The translations under genes were made by a program, and so were the position numbers. This document shows, piece by piece, positions 29,414 to 36,293 of a DNA stretch of 36,293 nucleotides. A model generated the notes under the pieces. It had not been told where the DNA came from, made no database searches, and worked only from the letters and a program-made list of their open reading frames with translations. Source of the DNA: a virus; IMG/VR virus record IMGVR_UViG_3300036828_000249, positions 1-36,293 of that record, one strand, 5' to 3'. Each line of letters starts with the position of its first letter. Position 1 is the first letter of the stretch.

Positions 29414-30642
29414 GCGGCGTCTTGAGCCTGTTCTCCGGCGCGCCTGGCGTGCCGGCGGGAGCGGACCCGGACGAGGTCTCCATCCAGATCGGCAACCGCC
29501 GCATCACCGGCTGGCAGACGGTGGCGATCACGCGAAGCGTGGAGGCCATCCCCAACAGTTTCCAGGTGACGGCCGCGGATCAGTTCAAGGACGATCCATC
29601 ACGCGTGATCTTCTATCCCGGCCAGGCCGGCGGGGAAGAGCTCAGCATCCGCATCGGCCCGGACCTGGTCATTACCGGCTACGCCGACCGCTATTCCGTC
29701 CAGGTCGGACCGCGCCAGCATGAGGTCATAATCAGCGGGCGGGGCAAAACGCAGGACCTCGTCGATTGCTCGGCGGACGTGCTGAAGAGCGCGGACCTGC
29801 AAGGCGCCTCGCTCAGCGCGCCGAATCTGCTTGACCTGGCGCAACGCCTCTGCCGGCCGTTCGGCTTGACGGCGCGGAGCGCGGTCGCGGACCTTGGCAA
29901 AGCTATCCCTAACTTCACCGTGGCCATCGGTGAAACGTCCTACGAGATATTGGAGCGGATCGCGCGTTTCGCCGGATACCTCGTCTATGAGGACGAAACC
30001 GGCAACCTCGTGCTCGATCAGGTCGGCACGCAGAGCATGGCCTCCGGCTTCACCATGCCGGGCAACATTGAGGGCGCCGCCTCCACGCTGGCGATTGACG
30101 GGCGTTTCAGTGATTACACGGCCGTATGGCAGTCGGTGAACGCCTATACGGAAATCAATCCGCTCGGAAATCAACGCGCCACCGCGAACGACGCGACCAT
30201 GCCGCGCTACCGGCCGCGGATCATCGTGTCGGAGCAAACCGACAATGACACGGAATTGGCGCAACGGCGTGTGGATTGGGAAATGGGCCGCCGAATCGGA
30301 CGCTCGCAGTCCATCTATCTGACCTGCGATTCCTGGCGGGACGCCGCGAACAAGCTATGGACGCCGAACCGCCTGGCGCCCATCTCCGCCGCCGCGTTGA
30401 AGCTGGTCAATGCCAAGTGGATCATCGGGACGGTGACGTTCCGGAAGGATCAGAGCGGCACGCATGCGGACCTGCAACTGATGCCGCCGGACGCCTTCAA
30501 GCCGGAGCCGGCGCCGCTCTACCTTTGGAACCGGGAGCTTGAACAGATGCCGCCAACCTCACAAACCCCGACGCCAGGCGGCTCGACCGGCCGGGGCGCC
30601 GGCGATCTGACCGGACCGTCCGGTGGCTCCGCCCTCGCCTGA
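29410..30642 (+). CDS. Baseplate hub protein (Mu P-like)
   Basis: A 410-aa protein. Signature segments: DEVSIQIGNRRITGWQTVAITRSVEAIPNSFQVTAAD, LVITGYADRYSVQVGPRQHEVIISGRGKTQDLVDCSA, and PNFTVAIGETSYEILERIARFAGYLVYEDETGNLVL. These are the hub-fold repeats of the gpD/P family on which the spike sits. The C-terminus is Pro/Gly-rich. Confidence 0.87.
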   Translation: MSGVLSLFSGAPGVPAGADPDEVSIQIGNRRITGWQTVAITRSVEAIPNSFQVTAADQFKDDPSRVIFYPGQAGGEELSIRIGPDLVITGYADRYSVQVGPRQHEVIISGRGKTQDLVDCSADVLKSADLQGASLSAPNLLDLAQRLCRPFGLTARSAVADLGKAIPNFTVAIGETSYEILERIARFAGYLVYEDETGNLVLDQVGTQSMASGFTMPGNIEGAASTLAIDGRFSDYTAVWQSVNAYTEINPLGNQRATANDATMPRYRPRIIVSEQTDNDTELAQRRVDWEMGRRIGRSQSIYLTCDSWRDAANKLWTPNRLAPISAAALKLVNAKWIIGTVTFRKDQSGTHADLQLMPPDAFKPEPAPLYLWNRELEQMPPTSQTPTPGGSTGRGAGDLTGPSGGSALA

Positions 30643-30669
30643 TGCACTCCGGCCAAGTCTGATCGCGCC

Positions 30670-30762
30670 GTGATAGCGCTGGTGGCCGTCTGCGTGTTCG
30701 GCGAGTGCGTGGTTGTCGTCGCGCTGGCGCTGGCTTTCATTTGGCTGATCGATGGACCTTGA
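30670..30762 (+). CDS. Possible 30-aa membrane peptide
   Basis: GTG frame: a run of Val/Ala/Leu with two Cys and a closing FIWLIDGP, one clean membrane span. It fills the 109-nt gap between the hub and spike genes and overlaps the spike start by 11 nt. No ribosome site is visible, so it may be accidental. Confidence 0.3.
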   Translation: MIALVAVCVFGECVVVVALALAFIWLIDGP

Positions 30763-31285
30763 AGCGCGCGTGGCGCAATTGGAGCGCCTGGTCGCCAGGC
30801 TCTCGCGCCAGAACGGCTCCGCGATCAGCTTCGCGCGGAGCACGATGGCGCCGGTTGACAGCGGCGCGGTGCAGACCGTGCAAGCGCAATTTGACGCTCT
30901 GACGGTGCGAGATGCGATCCCGGTAGTGCAGCAATACGGCCTCGCCTCCGCCATGCCGGCGGGCGGGGACAAGGTCGTGGCGCATCTTGGCGGCCAGCGC
31001 AGCCTCGCCGTGGCGATCGCCACCGGGCATCAAGCCTACCGCCAGCGCAATCAGGCCGTTGGCGAGGTGACGCTCTACGATATGTGGGGCCGCAACATTC
31101 GCCTCACCGCGGCCGGCGTCACCATCAACTGCGGCGCGCTCCCCATGACGATCACCGGCAACCTGCGTGTCACGGGCTCCGTCATTGCCGGCTACGGCGG
31201 AGCCGATCAGGTCGGCTTGCAGACGCACCGGCACGGGACCGGCACGAATGCGGCCGGCACGGTCGTTCCCACGGCGGGCCTTTGA
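30752..31285 (+). CDS. Baseplate spike protein (Mu gp45-like)
   Basis: A 177-aa protein: an N-terminal coil (MDLEARVAQLERLVARLSRQN), then an OB-like domain and a short beta-helix (LYDMWGRNIRLTAAGVTINCGALPMTITGNLRVTGSVIAG). It ends with HRH at about 159-161, the His motif that binds iron at the spike tip in this family, followed by the GTG...PTAGL tail. It punctures the outer membrane. Confidence 0.88.
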   Translation: MDLEARVAQLERLVARLSRQNGSAISFARSTMAPVDSGAVQTVQAQFDALTVRDAIPVVQQYGLASAMPAGGDKVVAHLGGQRSLAVAIATGHQAYRQRNQAVGEVTLYDMWGRNIRLTAAGVTINCGALPMTITGNLRVTGSVIAGYGGADQVGLQTHRHGTGTNAAGTVVPTAGL

Positions 31286-31288
31286 CCC

Positions 31289-31822
31289 GTGGCGCTCTTT
31301 CCCGTGGCGATGGAGCCGCCGGCCGGAGACATCCGACTCGTCTGGGACCCGGTCAACGCGCGCGCCGATGTGCGGATGCTCATCAGCGGCTCATTCCTGG
31401 ACACCGGGCATGAGCTTGAAAGCGCGGTGCTCATCAGCCTGTTCACCGATCAGATGGCGGACCCTGGCGACGTGCTCCCGGCGGACTTGTCAACCGACCC
31501 GCGCGGCTGGTGGGCAGACACGTATAGCGGGGATCTCATCGGCTCAAAGCTCTGGCAGGTGATGGGGCGCGTCCGCAATCAGGACACGCTCAACTTTGCC
31601 GGTGACGCCGTGCGCAAAGCGCTGGCGTGGATGATTGAGGATGTCGTGGCTAGCGCGGTGAATGTCGTGGCGAGCTTCTACGGCTCCGGAGGCCTCCGCC
31701 TGGACATTGCCATCACGTCCCCAACCGGGACAACAAACCGCTTCGCGTATGCGTGGTCGGACATGACCGAACGCATGGGCGGAGCCTTCTCTCATCTGGA
31801 CTTTGGCGGGGACTTCGTATGA
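31289..31822 (+). CDS. Baseplate wedge protein, GP46 family
   Basis: A 177-aa protein with a GTG start 3 nt after the spike stop. IRLVWDPVNARADVRMLISGSFLDTGHELESAVLISLFTDQMADPGDVLP and GWWADTYSGDLIGSKLWQ are the GP46 signature (DxxxxxGDLExAVxISLFTDrrA...GWWgD). It lies directly before a signal-peptide fibre-like gene, not directly before gp47 as in Mu. Confidence 0.88.
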   Translation: MALFPVAMEPPAGDIRLVWDPVNARADVRMLISGSFLDTGHELESAVLISLFTDQMADPGDVLPADLSTDPRGWWADTYSGDLIGSKLWQVMGRVRNQDTLNFAGDAVRKALAWMIEDVVASAVNVVASFYGSGGLRLDIAITSPTGTTNRFAYAWSDMTERMGGAFSHLDFGGDFV

Positions 31823-33105
31823 GACGCTGGCTCGGCCTTCTGCTTGCGGTGCTCCTGGCGGGTGATGCGCTCGCGCAATCGCCTGGCACAGTCCTGCTGC
31901 AAGGCCCATCGACCAATCCGGCCGCGCCGCTCCTATCGGCACAAGCGGTCTCTGACGCCATCAATCAGGCCCTCACGGCGAAAATGGATTATACGCCGTG
32001 GGGAGCTATCCCGCCGCTTGGCGGCACAACGCCGAACACCGGCGCGTTCACTTCATTGCAGGTGGGGCTCCCCGGCGGCTTCGCCTTCTCCAACAACCGG
32101 CTTCAGGTCACGGACAACGTCAACGGGTTTGCGCAGCTTGGCATTCAAAACCTGTCCGCCGGCACGACCGCATCATCCGATCTGATCGCCTCCACCGACA
32201 CCGCCACGGACTCGACCGGCTACGTGGATACGGGGATCAACGGCTCCGGAAACACTGATTCACTTTTCACCATCGCCGGAGCGCTTGACGGCTACAGCTA
32301 TGTCAACGGTGGCAACTATGCCATCGGCACCGCGACCGCGGGCAAGACGCTCAAATTCTTCACCGCGGGCACGCTGGCCGCCAATCTCCGCGTGACGATC
32401 AGCGACACCGGATTGCAGGGCGCCATCGGCGCCACGACGCCGTCAACCGGCGCCTTCACCACGCTGTCAGCAACCGGACAGATAACCTCGACACTGGCCA
32501 ATGGCACCGCGCCGTTTGTCGTTTCGAGTGCGACGTTGGTTGCCAACCTTAACGCCAGTTATATCGGCGGTCAGTCATGGAGTGCACCCGGAACAATCGG
32601 CTCTGCCACACCGAACACCGGCGCCTTCACGACGCTAAACGCAACCGGCCTTATCACGCCGTCCTCCACCGTAGGCGTCAAAGGCACCGCGACCAACGAC
32701 GCCGCGCAAGCGGGAAGCGTCGGGGAGTTTCTCTCTGCTACCGTTCTGGGCAACGCGGTATCACTCACGACGGTGACGCCGGCCAATCTTGTGACGCTTG
32801 CGCTGACCGCGGGCGACTGGGATTGCCACGGCTCCGCCAACTTTATCCCGGCCGGCACGACGACCGTTTCACTGATCCAGGAAGGGCTCAACACAACCTC
32901 AGCGACGTTCCCCGCCACTAATAGCTTGGGGCAGGTCGCTCTTACGAACGCGACGCTGACGACCGGGACTGTGCAGGTCATGGGTAATGTTGCCATGCGC
33001 GTCCTCTTGTCCGGGCCTAGCAACGTCTATCTCGTCGGGCAGATGAGTTTCGCCGTCTCGACCGCGACCGGCGGCGGCTACATCGGTTGCCGACGCGCGC
33101 GTTGA
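31819..33105 (+). CDS. Fibre-like repeat protein with Sec signal peptide
   Basis: A 428-aa protein with a start overlapping the GP46 stop by 4 nt (ATGA). Residues 1-19 are a clear signal peptide: MRRW, a Leu/Ala core, and cleavage after ALA before Q20. Three copies of a TPNTGAFTTL-type phage tail repeat follow (near residues 69, 207 and 266 of the mature region), within Thr/Ala/Gly-rich sequence typical of fibres. A tail fibre assembled in the cytoplasm should not carry an export signal. Possible explanations are a surface or secreted phage-encoded protein, a recently captured cargo gene, or a non-functional leader. Confidence 0.7.
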   Translation: MRRWLGLLLAVLLAGDALAQSPGTVLLQGPSTNPAAPLLSAQAVSDAINQALTAKMDYTPWGAIPPLGGTTPNTGAFTSLQVGLPGGFAFSNNRLQVTDNVNGFAQLGIQNLSAGTTASSDLIASTDTATDSTGYVDTGINGSGNTDSLFTIAGALDGYSYVNGGNYAIGTATAGKTLKFFTAGTLAANLRVTISDTGLQGAIGATTPSTGAFTTLSATGQITSTLANGTAPFVVSSATLVANLNASYIGGQSWSAPGTIGSATPNTGAFTTLNATGLITPSSTVGVKGTATNDAAQAGSVGEFLSATVLGNAVSLTTVTPANLVTLALTAGDWDCHGSANFIPAGTTTVSLIQEGLNTTSATFPATNSLGQVALTNATLTTGTVQVMGNVAMRVLLSGPSNVYLVGQMSFAVSTATGGGYIGCRRAR

Positions 33106-33108
33106 TCC

Positions 33109-34227
33109 ATGCCGTTCCTCCGCCCGACACTCACCGCGCTCCGCCAACAGGCGATGCAGGACATCACGGCGTCGGACCTGCCGGGCGCGGACGGCTTCCT
33201 TCGCCGCTCAGTGCTCCGCGTGCTGGCATGGGTGCAAGCCGGGCTCGCGCATCTGCATTACGGCTATCTCGACTGGATCGCGAAGGAGGCCATCCCGATC
33301 ACCTGCGACGCGGAGTTCCTGGAAGCGTGGGCAGGGCTGAAAGGCATCACGCGGGAGGCGCCTACCTTCAGCATCGGAACATGGTCGGGGACCGGGACCA
33401 TCGGCACGGACCTGCCGAGCGGCGCGCTGCTACTGCGCAATGACGGCTTTCAATACCGGACCACGGCGGACGCCACCGTTGGCGGCGGAGGCACCGTCAC
33501 CGCGCCGATTATCGCCTTGAGCGCGGGGCGCTCCGGCAACGCGGTCCCTGGCACGCCGATCAACCTGGCCGCGGTCATCGCCGGCATGAACACCGCCGGC
33601 TCCGTCGCCGGCGCCGTCACCGGCGGGGCGGACCTGGAAACCGATGACTCGCTCCGCGCGCGCATGCTCGCTATCTATCAGTATCCTCCGCAGGGCGGCT
33701 CAAAATCCGATTACGTTGAATGGTGCATGGCAGTCCCCGGCGTCACGCGCGCATGGTGCGCGCCGATGTTGGCTGGCGCCGGGACCGTCACCGTTTTTAC
33801 GATGTGGGATGCGGTGGAGGCGGCGCACTCTGGATTCCCGCAAGGCGCCAACGGTGGCGCCACCGGGGAGAGCCGCAACACGGACGCGACCGGCGATCAA
33901 CTTGCCGTGGCAAACTACATCTATCCGCTTCAGCCGGTGACGGCGCTGGTAGATTCGCGGGCTCCGGTGGCGCAAGCGCTCGCCTTCACCGTCGCCGGCC
34001 TCAATCCGTTTAACGCGACGACGCAGGCGGCCGTGACCACCGCACTGCAAGGCCTGCTCTACCTGAAGGCCTCGCCGCTGGCGGATACGCCGATCGATCA
34101 AAGTGACGTGGATGCGGCTATCTCGGCCGCGCCGGGTGTCGTGTCATTCCGCGTCACCGCACCGAGCTTTCCGCAGACGCCAACAGCGGGAAACATATTC
34201 ACGCTTGGCACGATCACGTGGGCATGA
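33109..34227 (+). CDS. Baseplate J-like protein (Mu gp47)
   Basis: A 372-aa protein: PFLRPTLTALRQQAMQDI, DWIAKEAIPITCDAEFLEAWAGLKGI, FQYRTTADATVGGGGTVTAPIIALSAGRSGNAVPGTPINL and GGADLETDDSLRARMLAIYQYPPQGGSKSDYVEW are the complete J-like signature. It forms the wedge with gp46 and gp48. Confidence 0.92.
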   Translation: MPFLRPTLTALRQQAMQDITASDLPGADGFLRRSVLRVLAWVQAGLAHLHYGYLDWIAKEAIPITCDAEFLEAWAGLKGITREAPTFSIGTWSGTGTIGTDLPSGALLLRNDGFQYRTTADATVGGGGTVTAPIIALSAGRSGNAVPGTPINLAAVIAGMNTAGSVAGAVTGGADLETDDSLRARMLAIYQYPPQGGSKSDYVEWCMAVPGVTRAWCAPMLAGAGTVTVFTMWDAVEAAHSGFPQGANGGATGESRNTDATGDQLAVANYIYPLQPVTALVDSRAPVAQALAFTVAGLNPFNATTQAAVTTALQGLLYLKASPLADTPIDQSDVDAAISAAPGVVSFRVTAPSFPQTPTAGNIFTLGTITWA

Positions 34228-34230
34228 CGC

Positions 34231-34779
34231 ATGGCCGGACCCGTCTTCACTGATGATGACTACACGCAGGCGATGGCCAACCTCATGCCGCGCGGGAGAG
34301 CCTGGCCGCGGGACCCGGACGCGTTCTTGATGGCACTCTTGCGCTCCCTGGCGCCGACCTATGCACGGTCCGGTGCCGCGGCGGCGGGCCTCGTTGATGA
34401 CGTGTTCCCCGCGACGACGAATAGCTTTCTCAACGAGTGGGAGGAATCGCTCGGCCTGCCGGACCCGTGCACGGTGCTGGGAGCTACGGTGACGCAGCGA
34501 CGCAACTCCATTCTCGCGAAACTCGTGGCCAACGGAGGCCAGTCTCCCGCTTACTTTATCGCCGTCGCCGCGGCGCTGGGCTTCACCGTGACGATCACGG
34601 AAGGCGCCGCCGGGACGCATCAATGGACCATACACGCACCGCTGACCAGCATCGTCTATTTCCGGGCGGGCGTCTCGACCGCGGGGGAACCGCTCGCGAG
34701 TTGGGGCAATTCAGAATTGGAGTGCAGATTGACTATGCTCAAGCCGGCGCACTCACAACTTCTGTTCGCATATAGCTGA
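34231..34779 (+). CDS. Baseplate protein gp48-like (DUF2313/YmfQ)
   Basis: A 182-aa protein: DDDYTQAMANLMPRGRAWPRDPDAFLMALLRSLAPTYARS, NSFLNEWEESLGLPDPCTV, TQRRNSILAKLVANGGQSPAYFIAVAAALGF. This is the standard DUF2313 pattern. It completes the wedge and anchors the fibre network. It follows gp47 as in Mu. Confidence 0.88.
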   Translation: MAGPVFTDDDYTQAMANLMPRGRAWPRDPDAFLMALLRSLAPTYARSGAAAAGLVDDVFPATTNSFLNEWEESLGLPDPCTVLGATVTQRRNSILAKLVANGGQSPAYFIAVAAALGFTVTITEGAAGTHQWTIHAPLTSIVYFRAGVSTAGEPLASWGNSELECRLTMLKPAHSQLLFAYS

Positions 34780-34785
34780 CGCGGT

Positions 34786-35805
34786 ATGTATCGCATCGAC
34801 AATCCAACCGCCGCGACCGTGTTCCCGCCGCCGGCGGCGGCAGGTCCTCGGCCGAACGGCTTTTTCACGGTGGGCTCCGCCGCCGGAGCGGTGCCCGCGA
34901 CCATCGTTGATATGGATTGGCTCAACTGCATCCAGGAAGAGATTTGCACCGTCGTTGCCGCTGGCCTCATCACGTTGTCAAAGAGCTCGCAACGCAACCT
35001 GCTCGACGCGATCAATTACCTCATCGCGCACTCTCTCGGTTTTACGCCGGTGCAACAGGGCGGCGGCGCCTCCCAACTGAACAACAAGGTTTATCTCGGT
35101 TGGGATGGCACGTCGCTGCGTGCGCAAGTGGATGCCACAGATCAAGGGCGGCTCGGCCTGCTCGGCAAAGGGCAGACCTGGACCGGAGCAAATTCGTTCA
35201 CGCAGAACGTCAACGTGCCAAGCCTGACCGGCACCGGGACCCTCTCCGCGCCGACAATCAGCGGGACAACCCTATCGGCCTCCGGAGGCGTCAGCGGCGC
35301 CAGCGTCACCGCCGCCGGCGCCGTGAGCGGCAATACTGTCACCGCCGCCGGCGCCGTGACTGGCGGCAGTGTCACCGGCACGACCGTTCAATCCATAGGC
35401 GGCAACATCACCGCCAACGGCGCGCGCCTCCGTGCAGCCTACGGCGCGCGCGGCTCCGGCGATGCAAATGCCGCGGTGATCCTCAATGATTATTTTTTCA
35501 CCGCCGCCGGTTCCGGATACTATTTGACCCTGCCGAACAACGTCATTCTCCAGTTCTTTCATACGCAGGCCTACGCCGCGGTGGGCACTATGTATGAAAC
35601 CGTGCAAAATCTGCCGGTCGCGTTCCCGTCCGGCGCACACTATTTTTCAAGCGCCTCATGGTGGGGGCCGTCGCCTCCGCAAGTGTGGTCGCCAGTGTCC
35701 GCCAGGCCTTACAATTCCTCGCAGGTCGGCTTGACCATCAACGGGCAAAGCGGCGTGACGATTCCCGGCTGGCTTGAGTGCAACGTGATTTCCATGGGCG
35801 TTTGA
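34786..35805 (+). CDS. Tail fibre protein
   Basis: A 339-aa protein. The N-terminus (MYRIDNPTAATVFPPPAAAGPRPNGFFTVG, then DMDWLNCIQEEICTVVAAG) is the baseplate-attachment domain common to fibres that follow gp48. Residues 150-215 are a repetitive SGxxVTAAGAVSGxxVTAAGAV shaft, encoded by near-identical DNA near 35300-35370. The C-terminal 120 residues are aromatic-rich and probably bind the receptor. Confidence 0.82.
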   Translation: MYRIDNPTAATVFPPPAAAGPRPNGFFTVGSAAGAVPATIVDMDWLNCIQEEICTVVAAGLITLSKSSQRNLLDAINYLIAHSLGFTPVQQGGGASQLNNKVYLGWDGTSLRAQVDATDQGRLGLLGKGQTWTGANSFTQNVNVPSLTGTGTLSAPTISGTTLSASGGVSGASVTAAGAVSGNTVTAAGAVTGGSVTGTTVQSIGGNITANGARLRAAYGARGSGDANAAVILNDYFFTAAGSGYYLTLPNNVILQFFHTQAYAAVGTMYETVQNLPVAFPSGAHYFSSASWWGPSPPQVWSPVSARPYNSSQVGLTINGQSGVTIPGWLECNVISMGV

Positions 35806-35806
35806 C

Positions 35807-36148
35807 ATGAAGCTAGCCGCATACAATCCAGCGGCGCCGCAACCGGCGCCGGTCATCGGCTGGTATGACCTAGACGCATTCGAGTATTCGACCCTGCCGG
35901 ACGCGCACATTGAACTGACTGAGGATCAATGGGCGCATCGACTGGCCGGATTCTGGGCCGTCTCGAATGGTGCGCTTGTGCCGCTTGCGCCTCCGGTCCC
36001 GCCGCCGTCGTCGGTCCCGGTCATAACGATTATCAATCAAAGCGCAACCGCGCTCGCGCTCTCGCAGGCGAAGGCCCTCGCCGCCAAGGGTGACACCGCC
36101 GGAGCGCTGGCCGCAGCACTGCAACTTCTCGAAGGAATCATCCCATGA
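35807..36148 (+). CDS. Tail fibre-associated small protein
   Basis: A 113-aa protein, MKLAAYNPAAPQPAPVIGWYDLDAFEYSTLPDAHIELTEDQWAHRL, resembling the start of fibre assembly or tail-tip proteins, then a Pro-rich linker and a helical C-terminus with AKALAAKGDTAGALAAALQLLEGIIP. It lies 1 nt after the fibre stop, where fibre chaperones usually sit. The assignment to a named family is weak. Confidence 0.55.
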   Translation: MKLAAYNPAAPQPAPVIGWYDLDAFEYSTLPDAHIELTEDQWAHRLAGFWAVSNGALVPLAPPVPPPSSVPVITIINQSATALALSQAKALAAKGDTAGALAAALQLLEGIIP

Positions 36149-36293
36149 CTGCGACCATCATCAGCAACGCCGCACCGCTCGGCGCTCTGACCAATCAGAC
36201 CGTGGCCGACCTGTTCGCGACCAACATGGCCATCACACGGCTACAGGCCGCGGTGGCAAATGCCGCCAGCGGCTTCGGCGGGACCGCCGGAAC
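36145..36293 (+). CDS. Partial hypothetical protein, cut by window edge
   Basis: The start overlaps the previous stop by 4 nt. The visible 49 residues (MTATIISNAAPLGALTNQTV, then ATNMAITRLQAAVANAASG) are Ala/Thr-rich and resemble a structural or coiled-coil protein. The remainder is outside the window. Confidence 0.6.
   Translation, partial: MTATIISNAAPLGALTNQTVADLFATNMAITRLQAAVANAASGFGGTAG

Noticed and set aside
34786-35805. Diversity-generating retroelement target in the fibre C-terminus
   Set aside because: No reverse transcriptase or template repeat is visible in the window; the aromatic-rich end is not evidence enough.

Overview
The window is a block of phage or prophage DNA with high GC (roughly two thirds by eye) and almost no non-coding space. 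It carries an HK97-type head module joined to a complete Mu-type contractile tail module, preceded by about 12 kb of small early or accessory genes. Promoters look like sigma-70 sites (TTGACA / TATAAT). Codon use and the small-protein families are those I associate with phages of high-GC Alphaproteobacteria, but nothing here fixes the host. No integrase, transposase, replication or recognisable lysis gene lies inside the window, so lifestyle cannot be settled.

Layout. (1) 66-4983: short leftward operons of small proteins (a CxxCxxCC cluster protein, a DUF6283-like protein, a small HTH protein, a DUF3560 protein, zinc-ribbon and membrane proteins). (2) 5055-5480: an intergenic control region with two unrelated sets of perfect palindromes. 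(3) 5608-6529: another leftward operon of small proteins, two of them membrane proteins. (4) 6785-11258: a rightward operon that ends in three translationally coupled genes: a SAM methyltransferase, a PAPS-reductase-like PP-loop enzyme, and a protein joining a glycosyltransferase-like N-terminus to a ParB/DGEHR domain. (5) 11246-12587: a leftward pair. (6) 12757-22692: rightward packaging and head genes (P27-type TerS, TerL, portal, S78 protease, major capsid protein, connectors), with a small Acb2/Tad1-hairpin-like gene inserted. (7) 22689-36293: tail genes in Mu order (terminator, DUF2635, sheath, tube, chaperone pair, tape measure, DNA-circularisation protein, hub, spike, gp46, gp47, gp48, fibre), running off the right edge.

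The most striking feature is regulatory. A 21-bp palindrome, ATACCAAC-N5-GTTGGTAT, occurs six times, plus one decayed copy. Each copy lies between and overlapping the -35 and -10 boxes of a promoter. Four of the five intact leftward copies sit exactly 50 nt from the start codon of the first gene, and the fifth sits 52 nt away. All five are followed, at a constant 14-nt distance, by a CCGGCG / CGCCGG stem-loop at the predicted 5' end of the mRNA. Every early operon except a possible short gene at 5478 appears to be under this one control cassette, which implies a single repressor with dispersed operators. The only DNA-binding candidate in the window is the small HTH protein at 1670-1978, and its own promoter carries the decayed operator.

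The best candidates for undescribed biology are this operator-plus-leader regulon, the methyltransferase / PP-loop / glycosyltransferase-ParB cassette (possibly nucleic-acid modification or counter-defence), and the putative cyclic-nucleotide sponge in the head-tail module.
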